Assembly: GCA_025454395.1 (NCBI GenBank)
Contig: JALOOM010000050.1
Span: 1-59,770 of the forward strand
Source: Elainella sp. Prado103
Lineage (GTDB): Bacteria; Cyanobacteriota; Cyanobacteriia; Elainellales; Elainellaceae
DNA: 59,770 bases
Reading direction: 5' to 3'
In this document: in pieces, positions 25,573 through 33,943 of the stretch
Layout: the number at the start of each line of letters is the position of its first letter
How positions within the stretch are numbered: position 1 is the first letter of the stretch
Notes under the pieces: model-generated
The model's input: only the letters and a program-made list of their open reading frames with translations
Database searches by the model: none
Told to the model about the DNA's origin: nothing
Position numbers and translations under genes: made by a program

Positions 25573-27028
25573 AGAGGCTGCTGAAACCCCTGCTCCGAAG
25601 CCCGATCGCACCACTGCCGAAGCCGAAGATCGGATCGATCGCCAAAATCGTGATTACCCCACCGATCCGGAAGCACCCGCTCCAGAATATCTTGATCCCA
25701 ATCCCAACCCGCTATCTTTCCCAACCACACCCGAAGAAGTAGAGTTGGTTGGCACCCAACCGATCACCATTCAACAGGCGATCGAACTAGCCCTGCGCAA
25801 TAACTCCCAACTGCGACAAGCTCAGTTTGAGTTAGAGCAAAGCCAAGCTGCCTTGCGAGAAACTCAAGCTGCTGCATTACCCACAGTCGATGCCACTGCG
25901 GGTTTCAACCAAATTGGACGAGAGCAAACCACCTTCCCTCAAAACCCGCTGACCGGCGAAACCGGGGATGCAGAGGTTATTTATACAGACTCAACTGCTT
26001 TAGGAGCGGATTTAGAAGTTCGCTACCCCATTTACACTTCCGGACGAATCCCTGCTCTACTTCGAGCTTCCCGTGGGCAAATTCGGCTCCGGCAACTGGA
26101 AGTTGAGCGTCAAACAGAGCAGTTGATTCTAGACACCTCACTCGATTACTACGATCTCCAACAAGCCAGCGCCCAGGTGAAAATCTTCACGGCCAACCTA
26201 GCTCAGTCAGAACGGAGCTTGCAAGATGCCCAGGCTCTGGAGCGGGCCGGTGTCGGTACTCGCTTTGATGTGTTGCAAGCTGAAGTTGATGTGGCCAACG
26301 CACGGCAGGAGTTAACGCAACAATTAAGCCAGCTCGATATTGCTCGACGACAGCTAGCCCAGCGCTTAAATGTAGCCCAAACGGTGAACCTGGAAGCCGC
26401 CGATACGGTTGAAGTAGCCGGGGTTTGGGATCTGAGTCTTGGAGAAAGTATTGTCCAGGCTTACAAAAATCGAGCCGAACTAGAACAACAGTTGATCCAG
26501 CGAGAAATTGCTCAAGACCAACGACGGGCTGCTTTAGCTCAACTCGGGCCGCAAGTTTCTTTCATTGGTGGGTTCGGATTAGATAATGACCTCGATCGCG
26601 ATCCAGGCTTTATCTACAACTATCGGCTGGGACTGAATGTTCAGATGAGCCTCTACGATGGTGGGCTAGCGCGGGCTCAAGCTGACCAGCGGGAATCTGA
26701 CATTTCGATCGCTGAAGCCGAATTCGAGAATATTCGCGATCAAATTCGCTTCCAGGTTGAGCAAGCTTACTCCCAACTGGATGCTAACTTTGCCAATATT
26801 CAAACCACCGCTCTGGCCGTAGAACAAGCTGCTGAAGCGCTTCGCCTCGCTCGTCTCCGGTTCCAAGCAGGGGTGGGGACTCAAACCGATGTGCTACGCC
26901 AGCAGACTGCCCTGGCCCAGTCTCAAGTCAATAACATCCGAGCCATCTTGGACTACAACCGGGCGATCACTCAGCTCCAACGACAAATCAGCAACTACCC
27001 CGAAGGATTTCTCAACGAGCAACCTTAA
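25544..27028 (+). CDS. TolC family outer-membrane efflux domain (downstream frame of the split gene)
   Basis: This frame opens after a TAG at 25541 with an acidic linker, then YLDPNPNPLSFPTTPEEVEL and the TolC domain. The OEP repeats begin ITIQQAIELALRNNSQLRQA and again LSLGESIVQAYKNRAELEQQ, the classical internal duplication of TolC. Beta-barrel strands are around YTDSTALGADLEVRYPIYTS and in the LNVQMSLYDGGLARAQADQR part. Twelve-strand trimeric channels of this type carry exported proteins, lipids or drugs across the outer membrane. No good start codon with a ribosome site lies in the frame (TTG at 25745 only), which fits it being the tail of the preceding gene. It has no signal peptide of its own. 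Confidence 0.88.
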   Translation, partial: KKDQPSEEDEEAAETPAPKPDRTTAEAEDRIDRQNRDYPTDPEAPAPEYLDPNPNPLSFPTTPEEVELVGTQPITIQQAIELALRNNSQLRQAQFELEQSQAALRETQAAALPTVDATAGFNQIGREQTTFPQNPLTGETGDAEVIYTDSTALGADLEVRYPIYTSGRIPALLRASRGQIRLRQLEVERQTEQLILDTSLDYYDLQQASAQVKIFTANLAQSERSLQDAQALERAGVGTRFDVLQAEVDVANARQELTQQLSQLDIARRQLAQRLNVAQTVNLEAADTVEVAGVWDLSLGESIVQAYKNRAELEQQLIQREIAQDQRRAALAQLGPQVSFIGGFGLDNDLDRDPGFIYNYRLGLNVQMSLYDGGLARAQADQRESDISIAEAEFENIRDQIRFQVEQAYSQLDANFANIQTTALAVEQAAEALRLARLRFQAGVGTQTDVLRQQTALAQSQVNNIRAILDYNRAITQLQRQISNYPEGFLNEQP

Positions 27029-27039
27029 TTGGATTTAAG

Positions 27040-27255
27040 TTAATTCGCTTTGAGTTGATAGTCGGCATCCTGCCAGCAACGGGGCAAGCTTTCTCCGGAC
27101 GGAAACACCAAATTTTGTTTCTCAAAGGATTCTGGGTCTTGCTCCTCTTGCCCTTCTTGAATTCGACCCGGTACTTTGTCTTTCACGGGATTGATCAGGG
27201 CTTGAATATCGAGAATTTCAATTAAAGTTCCTGTCTGATTATCTTGTAGCAGCAT
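27040..27255 (-). CDS. Small conserved cyanobacterial protein
   Basis: The 71-residue protein starts MLLQDNQTGTLIEILDIQAL and ends FPSGESLPRCWQDADYQ. The LPRCW segment and general shape look like a small family I associate with cyanobacteria, but I cannot name it. It is acidic, soluble and has no signal peptide. It converges with the TolC-like gene 11 bases from its stop. No Shine-Dalgarno sequence is visible before the ATG. Confidence 0.6.
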   Translation of the reverse strand: MLLQDNQTGTLIEILDIQALINPVKDKVPGRIQEGQEEQDPESFEKQNLVFPSGESLPRCWQDADYQLKAN

Positions 27256-27580
27256 AGTTCGATAGAAAATAATTGGGTGAGAGATAGATAGCTTGATGCC
27301 CAGTGGTATTGTTTAATGCAATGTTTGGTTGCAATATTCCTAGTGTGCAGGAACTTCTCATCACTGACTTCTATCGACTGGACGATCCAAGCTCTGCTTG
27401 AGGTTAGATCTTCCAGAGCGAGATCTTTCTGGAAATGAAAATTAAACACTTATAGATCAAACGAGACTTCTGTGGCTTGTGACTAGCCACTGCTGGATTC
27501 CATCGATCTAACTCTTGGCAGACGGCAGTTTGATCACGGTGGCTTAGGGTTGTGAATATCTAGACTTGCAGGTGAATCCC
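27256..27580. other. Gene-free divergent spacer
   Basis: The 325-base spacer lies between two divergently transcribed genes. A minus-strand frame (27449-27222) overlaps the small gene's start in another frame and has no family likeness. I see no repeats or RNA. Confidence 0.4.
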
Positions 27581-28423
27581 ATGATGAACCCTAATGATCA
27601 AACCCGTGATTTCCCTAGTTCCGATCGGGAAACTGCCTCTAATGCCGATCCCATCACCGGAGAACCGGGAGCCCATCCAGTGGGTACAGGAATCGGAGCT
27701 GCTGCTGCCGGAGCCGCTGCTACTGCCATTGGAGCAACTGCTGGCCCGATCGGCGCAGTGGTGGGCGCAGTCGTTGGTAGCGTGATTGGTGGGCTAGTGG
27801 GCAAAAGTGCTGCAGAATCGACCAATCCAACGATCGAGGAAACCTATTGGCGGGATTCCTATACCAGCCGCCCTTACATCCGTCCTGAGTATCCCTATGA
27901 AGCCTATCAATTGGCTTTTCAGGTGGGACATGAAGGTTATCTGTCCCGATCCAAGCAGCGGATCTCTTTCCATGAAGCTGAACCTGAATTACGCCGCGAA
28001 TATGAAAGCCGTAATCATGAAAGCCGTAATCATGAAAGTCGTAATCATGAAAGTCGTGGGTATGAAAGCGGTAACCATGGGGCAGAGATTGTCTGGGACG
28101 AAGCTAGATACGCTGCCGAAGATGCTTGGGAGCGAACCAAACGGAATACCTTCTTCTATGAAGAGGATCAACATTGGAAAACCCAATTTCAACACCGACC
28201 CTACTATCACCCTAGCCTTTCCTACTCAGACTATCAGCTTGCCTATCGCATAGGCTATGAAGGCTTTGTTGAATATGCCGACCAAAATCAACATTTCGAT
28301 CAGGTAGAGCATATTTTGAAACAAAATTATGAAGCGGATAACACGGCTTCAGTTTTACCCTGGCCAGAAGCTCGCCATGCTGTGTTTGATGGCTGGCATC
28401 ATGCGGCCCAACGATATAACTAG
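27581..28423 (+). CDS. Glycine-zipper protein with a duplicated aromatic domain
   Basis: The 280-residue protein has a hydrophilic start, then a Gly/Ala-rich zipper (about 33-70, GIGAAAAGAAATAIGATAGP and VVGAVVGSVIGGLVG) that can insert in or coat a membrane. Two related units follow. Unit one has YTSRPYIRPEYPYEAYQLAF and WDEARYAAEDAWER; unit two has QHRPYYHPSLSYSDYQLAYR and WPEARHAVFDGWHH. Each is about 90 residues, and an ESRNH repeat array separates the two halves of unit one. It resembles stress-associated membrane-adaptor proteins but I do not know the function. AGGTGA lies before the ATG at 27581; a TTG five codons upstream is possible. Confidence 0.7.
   Translation: MMNPNDQTRDFPSSDRETASNADPITGEPGAHPVGTGIGAAAAGAAATAIGATAGPIGAVVGAVVGSVIGGLVGKSAAESTNPTIEETYWRDSYTSRPYIRPEYPYEAYQLAFQVGHEGYLSRSKQRISFHEAEPELRREYESRNHESRNHESRNHESRGYESGNHGAEIVWDEARYAAEDAWERTKRNTFFYEEDQHWKTQFQHRPYYHPSLSYSDYQLAYRIGYEGFVEYADQNQHFDQVEHILKQNYEADNTASVLPWPEARHAVFDGWHHAAQRYN
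28004..28078. repeat. 15-bp in-frame array encoding ESRNH
   Basis: GAAAGCCGTAATCAT occurs twice exactly, once with one change, and twice in more divergent form. It keeps the frame and inserts about five pentapeptides into the preceding protein. Confidence 0.92.
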
Positions 28424-28504
28424 GAGCAATGATCTCCCGAAACGCAACCTGCTGTCTTAAGCTTGCAGAGGGTGTCAAGTCTGGGCTGGTTAGATTGGGG
28501 CTGA

Positions 28505-30001
28505 TTAAGTTTGGGCTTGGAGAGCAGCTTGTCCCTGTTCAAAAATTGTCCGGGCAAAGTCTGTCCATTGTCCCTGACCCCAATAGCGAAAACAGCTAGT
28601 TTGCAACAGGAGATTGTAAAGCAGGGCCTGTTGATAGTCCGATCGACGAGTCACCAACGGATCCTGCTGAACCAACCGATCATACTTGCGGTGAAACGCT
28701 CCACTGAGTTGAGCCATGGGTTCAAGCACATTTTCATATCCTGCCACCCAGCTTAAATGATTCGTCCAGGAAGCCCCATCGATATGAAAGTGAGGATCGG
28801 TTTGCTGAAGTTGCTCGATCGCCGCAGCCACAGTAGCCGGAGTGGGCTGAGATGGATCAACTTGCTGCCAAATCTTGTGTTGCTGAACAGCTTGACAGGT
28901 TGGAAACTCGTCGTCCGTGATCCCAGATGCCGCTAATAGCTCTAGATATTCTGTACCATTAATCGCCACCGTCCCTTGATGCGTTTCACCTCGATCGCGA
29001 ATTTCATGGTAAACCCGAAACAGATCGCGCGGAAATTCATTCATCATCACCCCTCCATTTTCCCCATCGGCAATCTGACTGACGAGGGATGGGATGCACC
29101 GATCGCCCAATTGAACCCGATTCCGCGATCGAGCTTCAAAGTAGGGTTGCATTTGTGCTACTAGCTTAGTATCTGAGCCTTGGGTTTTGATCAGGGCAAT
29201 TATGCTGATGGTTTCGCCCTGCGAGTTGCGAGCAATCAGGCGATTGGGCAAATACTTCTGAGATTCGGATAGGCCAGAACCATCCAGATTTTCCACCGTA
29301 TGTTCCTGTACCAATAGCCACCGATAGCCACATTCCTTCAGCGCTTTCAGGTAGGCATAGAGCGTATCAGGATGATTGGGCAAGTGCATTTCAGGTGGAG
29401 AGAAGCCCCGCACTCGCTTCAGAGCCTCAAAGCCGAAAATCGCGGCAAAGTGATGCTGCCAAGCTTGCATTTGTAACTTTAAATCGGCGATCGGGGTAGA
29501 GGGAACAACCGCATGGCTCCATAGGGTACCTAACCATTCAACATAGGGCTGATAGGTAGGATCGCAGGTAATCTGTTTGAGGCGATCTAAAATATCATGC
29601 CGCTGCATTTGCTGAAAACTCCAGAGCAAATTGCCTGAATAGTCCAGCATGATGCGCGGATTACAACCGGACTGTACAAGCTGCGGAATAAAATCTCCCA
29701 TGCGGGCATAGCACCCAGCAAAGGGCTCCGCATTGTGATTATCGCCTTCTTGCGCATGTTCATACATATATTGCAAATGCCCGATTAAACTACCCTGCCA
29801 GCCTGCGGGGATGGTCGGTTGATGCATATGCAAAGCACAGGCAAAGCCAGCTTGGATATCTTCAAGCTTTAAATTTGTCTGCGATAGAAAAACAGGCTGA
29901 TCCTGCCTAACTAAAGCTTCTAGCTCCGATTCCCAACCGCAGAGGGTCGGCAAGCCTGATTGAAGTTCCGGCAGCGGCGGCAAAGCAAACGACAGGCTCA
30001 T
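28505..30001 (-). CDS. Glycoside hydrolase family 57 protein
   Basis: The 498-residue protein has the GH57 hallmark at its start (CALHMHQPTIPAGWQGSLIG), the family's first conserved region, and further GH57-like segments IMLDYSGNLLWSFQQM and RGFSPPEMHLPNHPD, where Glu in PPEM is a candidate for the catalytic nucleophile region. GH57 enzymes act on alpha-glucans such as glycogen, amylopectin or their branches; which reaction applies is not clear from the sequence. It has no signal peptide, so it is cytosolic. The ATG at 30001 has AGGAG nine bases upstream; the frame is open further upstream but less plausible. Confidence 0.85.
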   Translation of the reverse strand: MSLSFALPPLPELQSGLPTLCGWESELEALVRQDQPVFLSQTNLKLEDIQAGFACALHMHQPTIPAGWQGSLIGHLQYMYEHAQEGDNHNAEPFAGCYARMGDFIPQLVQSGCNPRIMLDYSGNLLWSFQQMQRHDILDRLKQITCDPTYQPYVEWLGTLWSHAVVPSTPIADLKLQMQAWQHHFAAIFGFEALKRVRGFSPPEMHLPNHPDTLYAYLKALKECGYRWLLVQEHTVENLDGSGLSESQKYLPNRLIARNSQGETISIIALIKTQGSDTKLVAQMQPYFEARSRNRVQLGDRCIPSLVSQIADGENGGVMMNEFPRDLFRVYHEIRDRGETHQGTVAINGTEYLELLAASGITDDEFPTCQAVQQHKIWQQVDPSQPTPATVAAAIEQLQQTDPHFHIDGASWTNHLSWVAGYENVLEPMAQLSGAFHRKYDRLVQQDPLVTRRSDYQQALLYNLLLQTSCFRYWGQGQWTDFARTIFEQGQAALQAQT

Positions 30002-30279
30002 GGTAGGTCTCCTGAGAGCTGAGGGAGAGGATGAAGTTGATCTTCCATCTCCAAGGGGCAAAATCCTCTAAATTGTAATTCTGCTACAGAAAACAGACGC
30101 AATCTGCTCAAATCTTTGATTTTTCTTTTCCGAGTCTCTATAATCAGGCTTGTTTAGTACGCGGCAGCGATGGGAACTCTGGAATCTAAACCGGGGCATT
30201 TAAACCGGATCCAGAGAGTTTAACAAAATCACAAGTTGCTCGATCGGAATAATTTTTCTCTTTTGGAGGAACTTCACGA

Positions 30280-30666
30280 ATGCATTCTAGAATTCACTTG
30301 GGACTGGCAACTTTCAGCGTGATCGCGTTTGCTGGTTTTGCGACACCGGCGATGGCTCAATCGGGTTCAACGCCGATCACCGACGAATTTGGCTTTACAG
30401 GCACTTCTCCCAACGCGGCAGCTTGGCTAGAAGCAATCAACGAGCAATATGGACTGATCACCGAAACCCCAATCACCGATGCCCAAAGCGAAGATGTTCC
30501 ACTTTGGGCTGAAGCAATTCGGGAAGAATATGGCATTCCTTCGCCAGATGTGCAATCTGTAGGTACCCCAGTGACTGACGAGTTCGGTGCCGACGGGTCT
30601 AGCCCTGATTCCGCAGCTTGGTATGAGCGGATGAAAGAAGAATATGGAATCGGTACTGGGGTTTAG
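30280..30666 (+). CDS. Small exported protein with threefold W-E-Y-G repeat
   Basis: The 128-residue product has a signal peptide (LATFSVIAFAGFATPAMAQS, cut at about 26/27). The mature part is acidic and repeats: TPITDEFGFTGTSPNAAAWL followed by EAINEQYG, then a shorter TPITDAQSEDVPLWAEAIRE with EYG, then TPVTDEFGADGSSPDSAAWY with ERMKEEYG. So two long and one short unit of about 30-37 residues. GGAGGAAC precedes the ATG. A good terminator follows. Small, strongly expressed-looking periplasmic or exported protein; the function is unknown to me. Confidence 0.75.
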   Translation: MHSRIHLGLATFSVIAFAGFATPAMAQSGSTPITDEFGFTGTSPNAAAWLEAINEQYGLITETPITDAQSEDVPLWAEAIREEYGIPSPDVQSVGTPVTDEFGADGSSPDSAAWYERMKEEYGIGTGV

Positions 30667-30743
30667 TACTAGCGTAACGAAGGACGACTAGAGCTGGATG
30701 CGCGATCGATTCTTCTCATTTTGCATGATCCGAATTTTCTACG

Positions 30744-30767
30744 GGTGGGCCCAGCTCACCTTTTTTT
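30744..30767 (+). terminator. Intrinsic terminator after the small exported protein
   Basis: GGTGGG and CTCACC form a six-base stem (with one G-T pair) around CCCAG, directly followed by seven T. Confidence 0.85.
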
Positions 30768-30795
30768 ATGGCTCATTTTAACGGCTCATTAAGGT

Positions 30796-31035
30796 TTAAT
30801 CGCGCCACTCTGCTTCGCTCTCTAACTCACTTTCAGAAGGGTAGATGATTGGTTCTAAAATATCATCTAGATTCTCTGATAGTTCACGCTCTTGATATTT
30901 TTCTGGTTCGCTAGCATCAAATCTGCCCATGCTTTCTAGCCAACTCAGTAGAGATTCCCGCAAAATAATAGGCACGATTCTCATTGGTTGTTCTCGCGGC
31001 TCTTCATAGAGAGCGGGATTGTAGTATGCAGACAT
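30796..31035 (-). CDS. DUF3134-like small cyanobacterial protein
   Basis: The 79-residue protein begins MSAYYNPALYEEPREQPMRI and has ESLLSWLESMGRFDA, which matches the pattern of DUF3134 (NPSLREEPR, then SLLDWLESxGRL). The function is unknown. The C-terminal third is very acidic (ESELESEAEWRD). The ATG at 31035 has AGGGAAG about 6 bases upstream, and the frame upstream is not family-like. It converges on the terminator of the preceding gene. Confidence 0.72.
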   Translation of the reverse strand: MSAYYNPALYEEPREQPMRIVPIILRESLLSWLESMGRFDASEPEKYQERELSENLDDILEPIIYPSESELESEAEWRD

Positions 31036-31183
31036 GTTGAACTTCCCTCTTAACAATGGAGACCCCAACCAGGCAATTCAATTCAGGTAGCGCGATCGGA
31101 AAATTGGTCTGAAAACTCAGTTAGAAGGGATATTTTTCTCAGAGCAACTCCGCTGGAAAATGACAGCCTTCAGAACAGCTATG

Positions 31184-31253
31184 TTTCAAGACGGCAGTTT
31201 CAAGATGGCAGTTTCAAGATGATAGTTTCAGGATGATAGTTTCAAGATGACAG
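31184..31253. repeat. Tandem array across the 3' end of the radical SAM gene, 14 bp, five copies
   Basis: TTTCAAGACGGCAG, TTTCAAGATGGCAG, TTTCAAGATGATAG, TTTCAGGATGATAG and TTTCAAGATGACAG are head to tail. The last copy (31240-31253) contains the final codons and stop of the radical SAM gene (minus strand); the others lie beyond the stop. Confidence 0.93.
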
Positions 31254-32819
31254 CGAAACTTCTAATTCAGGAGTGGGCTGTTCAGCAGATAAATAATGAG
31301 CCATCTGTGTTTCAATTTCATCCTTCACAATTTGACGATAGTCTAGAAAATGTTCTAAATGAGCACAGTTAGTCAGATAGTGCTTAAATACGCCAGGGTT
31401 ATGTTGAAGGACTGAGAATAGCTGCTGCCAAAATTGCCAGCGGGTCTTATATTTCAACCCCTGCCGCCAGCAGATAATCAATAATGCGCGCAGATCAGCC
31501 ACTTCGGGTCGTTGGAATTTCTTCTTATGAGGTTGTGGCTTCATATTGATGAAGTGCCGGTACACCCGTGCTAAATAGCGATCGGGTTCATACAATTCCC
31601 AGAAGCAGCGAACATATTCCTGGGCAATTTCTTCAAGCGGTCGCGTCGGGATAAAATTAATCAGCGTTGTTTGGTGGATATTTGCGATATCTTTGGTTTC
31701 AAGTAATCGTCCCTCTTTTCGTAGCCGTTGAGATAGGGCGGTGTTGGGTAAAGCTTGCAACATGCTAAAGAGAGCTTGAGGCGTTGCAGTTGCTTCCACA
31801 AAATCAATAATTCGATCGCCTGCTCCAGTGGTTTCACCATCAAAGCCAATAATAAATCCTGCCATAACCCGTAAACCGGCATGATTGATGGTTTGTACTG
31901 ACTCAATCAGAGAATTGCGGGTGTTTTGAAATTTTTGTGTCAGGGAGAGGCTATCCGTATCAGGGGTCTCAATACCCAGAAAGACAGCAGTGAAATTAGC
32001 AGCAATCATCAGATCCAGCAATTCTTGATCTTGGGCCAGATCAACTGAAGCTTCGGTTGATAAACTGAAGGGATAGCCTCGCTCTGCCATCCAGGGTGCT
32101 AATTCTCGTAGCATCAACTTAACATTACGTTTATTGCCAATGAAGTTATCATCCACAACAAATATCGATCGCCGCCAACCTAGATCATAAAGGCGTTGCA
32201 ACTCAGCTAACAGTTGAGCAGGTGTTTTCGTGCGAGGTTTCCGCCCGTACAGAACGATAATGTCACAAAATTCACATTGATAGGGGCAGCCACGGGAAAA
32301 CTGCACAGACATATCGCTATAGGCACTCAAATCGAGTAAGTCAAATCGTGGGATCGGCGTAGTCGTAATATCTGGCTTTTCCCCGTTGCTGCGAAAAATG
32401 CCGCTGGTTTCACCCCGTTCTAGCGCTTCAACCAGCATCGGTAAGGTGATTTCACCTTCATCTAAAACCAGGAAATCTGCTCCGGCTGCTGAAATGGGTT
32501 CAGGCACAGAAGTAGCGTAAGGTCCACCCACTGCAACCCGCTTTCCCCGCCGCTTAGCCGCTTCAACTAGAAACAGGAGATCGTCTTTTTGAACAATCAT
32601 GCCAGAAATAATTACGAGATCGGCCCAGTACCAATCTGCTTCACTTTCATAGCCAACATTGCGATCCACTAAGCGGAATTGCCAGGTTTGTGGCAGGATC
32701 GCTGCAACAGTGGTTAAGCTTAGGGGCGGAAGAGATACTTTACGACCAATCAATTCCAGTGCTTTATCAAAAGACCAGAAGGATTTGGGAAAGCGGGGAT
32801 ATAGTAAGAGAACTCGCAT
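31242..32819 (-). CDS. B12-binding radical SAM protein (with DUF4070-type C-terminus)
   Basis: The 525-residue protein has a cobalamin-binding N-domain (MRVLLLYPRFPKSFWSF through VAVGGPYATSVPEPISAAGA). The radical SAM core follows, with SRGCPYQCEFCDI at about 176-188, which binds the 4Fe-4S cluster by its CxxxCxxC cysteines. The C-terminal part with RPLEEIAQEYVRCFWELYEP resembles DUF4070, as in the hopanoid methylase HpnP. That family often methylates unactivated carbons, but the substrate here is unknown; it could be a lipid, bacteriochlorin or secondary metabolite. ATG at 32819 is used; a GTG three codons earlier is possible. Neither has a good ribosome site. Confidence 0.85.
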   Translation of the reverse strand: MRVLLLYPRFPKSFWSFDKALELIGRKVSLPPLSLTTVAAILPQTWQFRLVDRNVGYESEADWYWADLVIISGMIVQKDDLLFLVEAAKRRGKRVAVGGPYATSVPEPISAAGADFLVLDEGEITLPMLVEALERGETSGIFRSNGEKPDITTTPIPRFDLLDLSAYSDMSVQFSRGCPYQCEFCDIIVLYGRKPRTKTPAQLLAELQRLYDLGWRRSIFVVDDNFIGNKRNVKLMLRELAPWMAERGYPFSLSTEASVDLAQDQELLDLMIAANFTAVFLGIETPDTDSLSLTQKFQNTRNSLIESVQTINHAGLRVMAGFIIGFDGETTGAGDRIIDFVEATATPQALFSMLQALPNTALSQRLRKEGRLLETKDIANIHQTTLINFIPTRPLEEIAQEYVRCFWELYEPDRYLARVYRHFINMKPQPHKKKFQRPEVADLRALLIICWRQGLKYKTRWQFWQQLFSVLQHNPGVFKHYLTNCAHLEHFLDYRQIVKDEIETQMAHYLSAEQPTPELEVSLSS

Positions 32820-33084
32820 AGGACTCACTCAGGTATTGAATCGTCGCTCCATGATTGGCATCTAAACAGGCAGCAAGGTACCACAATACCTTCATTAACT
32901 GCCCCAATTGGCTGGATGCGACCGGGTAAGAGTACTAAATGTTTGAGCTAATCCAGCTAGAGCGTGAACTACGAAAAAATAGCACAACTTAGGACTTGCT
33001 TAAAACTTGCTCAAAACATGATAAATTTTGTGAATTGCATTAGATGGAAAGGGATCCAATGAAGAGCAAATCATTTAATCAGGA

Positions 33085-33288
33085 TCAAACTGGCATCGTC
33101 TGATAACAATTTCCGCAACGCCAGTAGATTCTACCCTGACCAATGTGACGCAACAAAATCCCCGAACAGCAAAGGCAGGAATGTCTGCTGCTCATGAACA
33201 GTTCAGTATCCTGATTGATCGATCGTTGCACACAACCACCACCATAGCAAGATAAAGACGGCATTGAATGATTGAGTAAAGCTGCCAT
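33085..33288 (-). CDS. Small zinc-ribbon-like cyanobacterial protein
   Basis: The 67-residue protein has a C-terminal CLCCSGILLRHI...YWRCGNCYQTMPV with two CxxC pairs, a compact zinc ribbon. I recall short cyanobacterial proteins ending in this CCxxLLRHIxxGxxYWxCxxC pattern. The function is unknown; a nucleic-acid or protein-binding role is likely for such a ribbon. The start is not secure: no strong ribosome site precedes the ATG. Confidence 0.6.
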   Translation of the reverse strand: MAALLNHSMPSLSCYGGGCVQRSINQDTELFMSSRHSCLCCSGILLRHIGQGRIYWRCGNCYQTMPV

Positions 33289-33943
33289 TTGTAATACCCA
33301 TATTTATAAAAACGCTGAGCAGCGAAAAGAATGAAAACTCAAGATATAGTGTCAGAATAGCTTGTCCAAGTTCATCAGTCGGATTCTCAATGTAGATTGA
33401 ACCTCTTCACAAGCATCTTTTAAGTTCATTGAAATCACAGATATTCGTTGCACTTCTATACTATTTGACCTAATATTTCACATTGCCACCTAGTCTGTGA
33501 AGTGACCTGACCTGGCGAACTCAGGCAAAGTTGGTTAATTTTCCTCATTATTTAACTAACTTAATTTTATCCCTAAAATAGAGATATTTTGTTAAGTCAC
33601 CTAAAGATTAACACAAAAAGGTATAGTGATGTTTATTTCTTGACGAAAAATCAATGTAAGTAGCGATGATCTAGAGGGTGATTGGTTGTTTATGGAAGCC
33701 ATTGATTTGCGTATCATAGAATACAGGCTCAATCAATAGATGAGGTTCCTGCTCTAGAAATCAACATGAATCTGCAATCTGAAATCTTTAAATTAGTTTT
33801 CGAGTTTGGTAATTGGTAAAACGATGAACGATGCCATCTGAATGATTTAATCCTTTGTTGATCATTTTGTATCTTAAGTTTGATGGCAAATTACACCATC
33901 CTCGCAAACTATCAATAGAAATTCCGCATTAGGCAATCAACCG
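33289..33943. other. AT-rich gene-poor region upstream of the ABC transporter
   Basis: The 655-base region is noticeably AT-rich compared with its surroundings. A minus-strand frame at 33429-33352 reads MNLKDACEEVQSTLRIRLMN followed by LDKLF and a stop; it is in the same frame as the zinc-ribbon gene, with two stops between. I see no other gene, RNA or strong terminator. It should contain the promoter of the plus-strand ABC transporter gene. Confidence 0.45.

Noticed and set aside
25212-25730. Minus-strand frame with SGLTV repeats
   Set aside because: Antisense of the 15-bp array in the TolC-like gene.
27222-27449. 75-codon minus-strand frame
   Set aside because: Overlaps the start of a better small gene in another frame; no motif or ribosome site.
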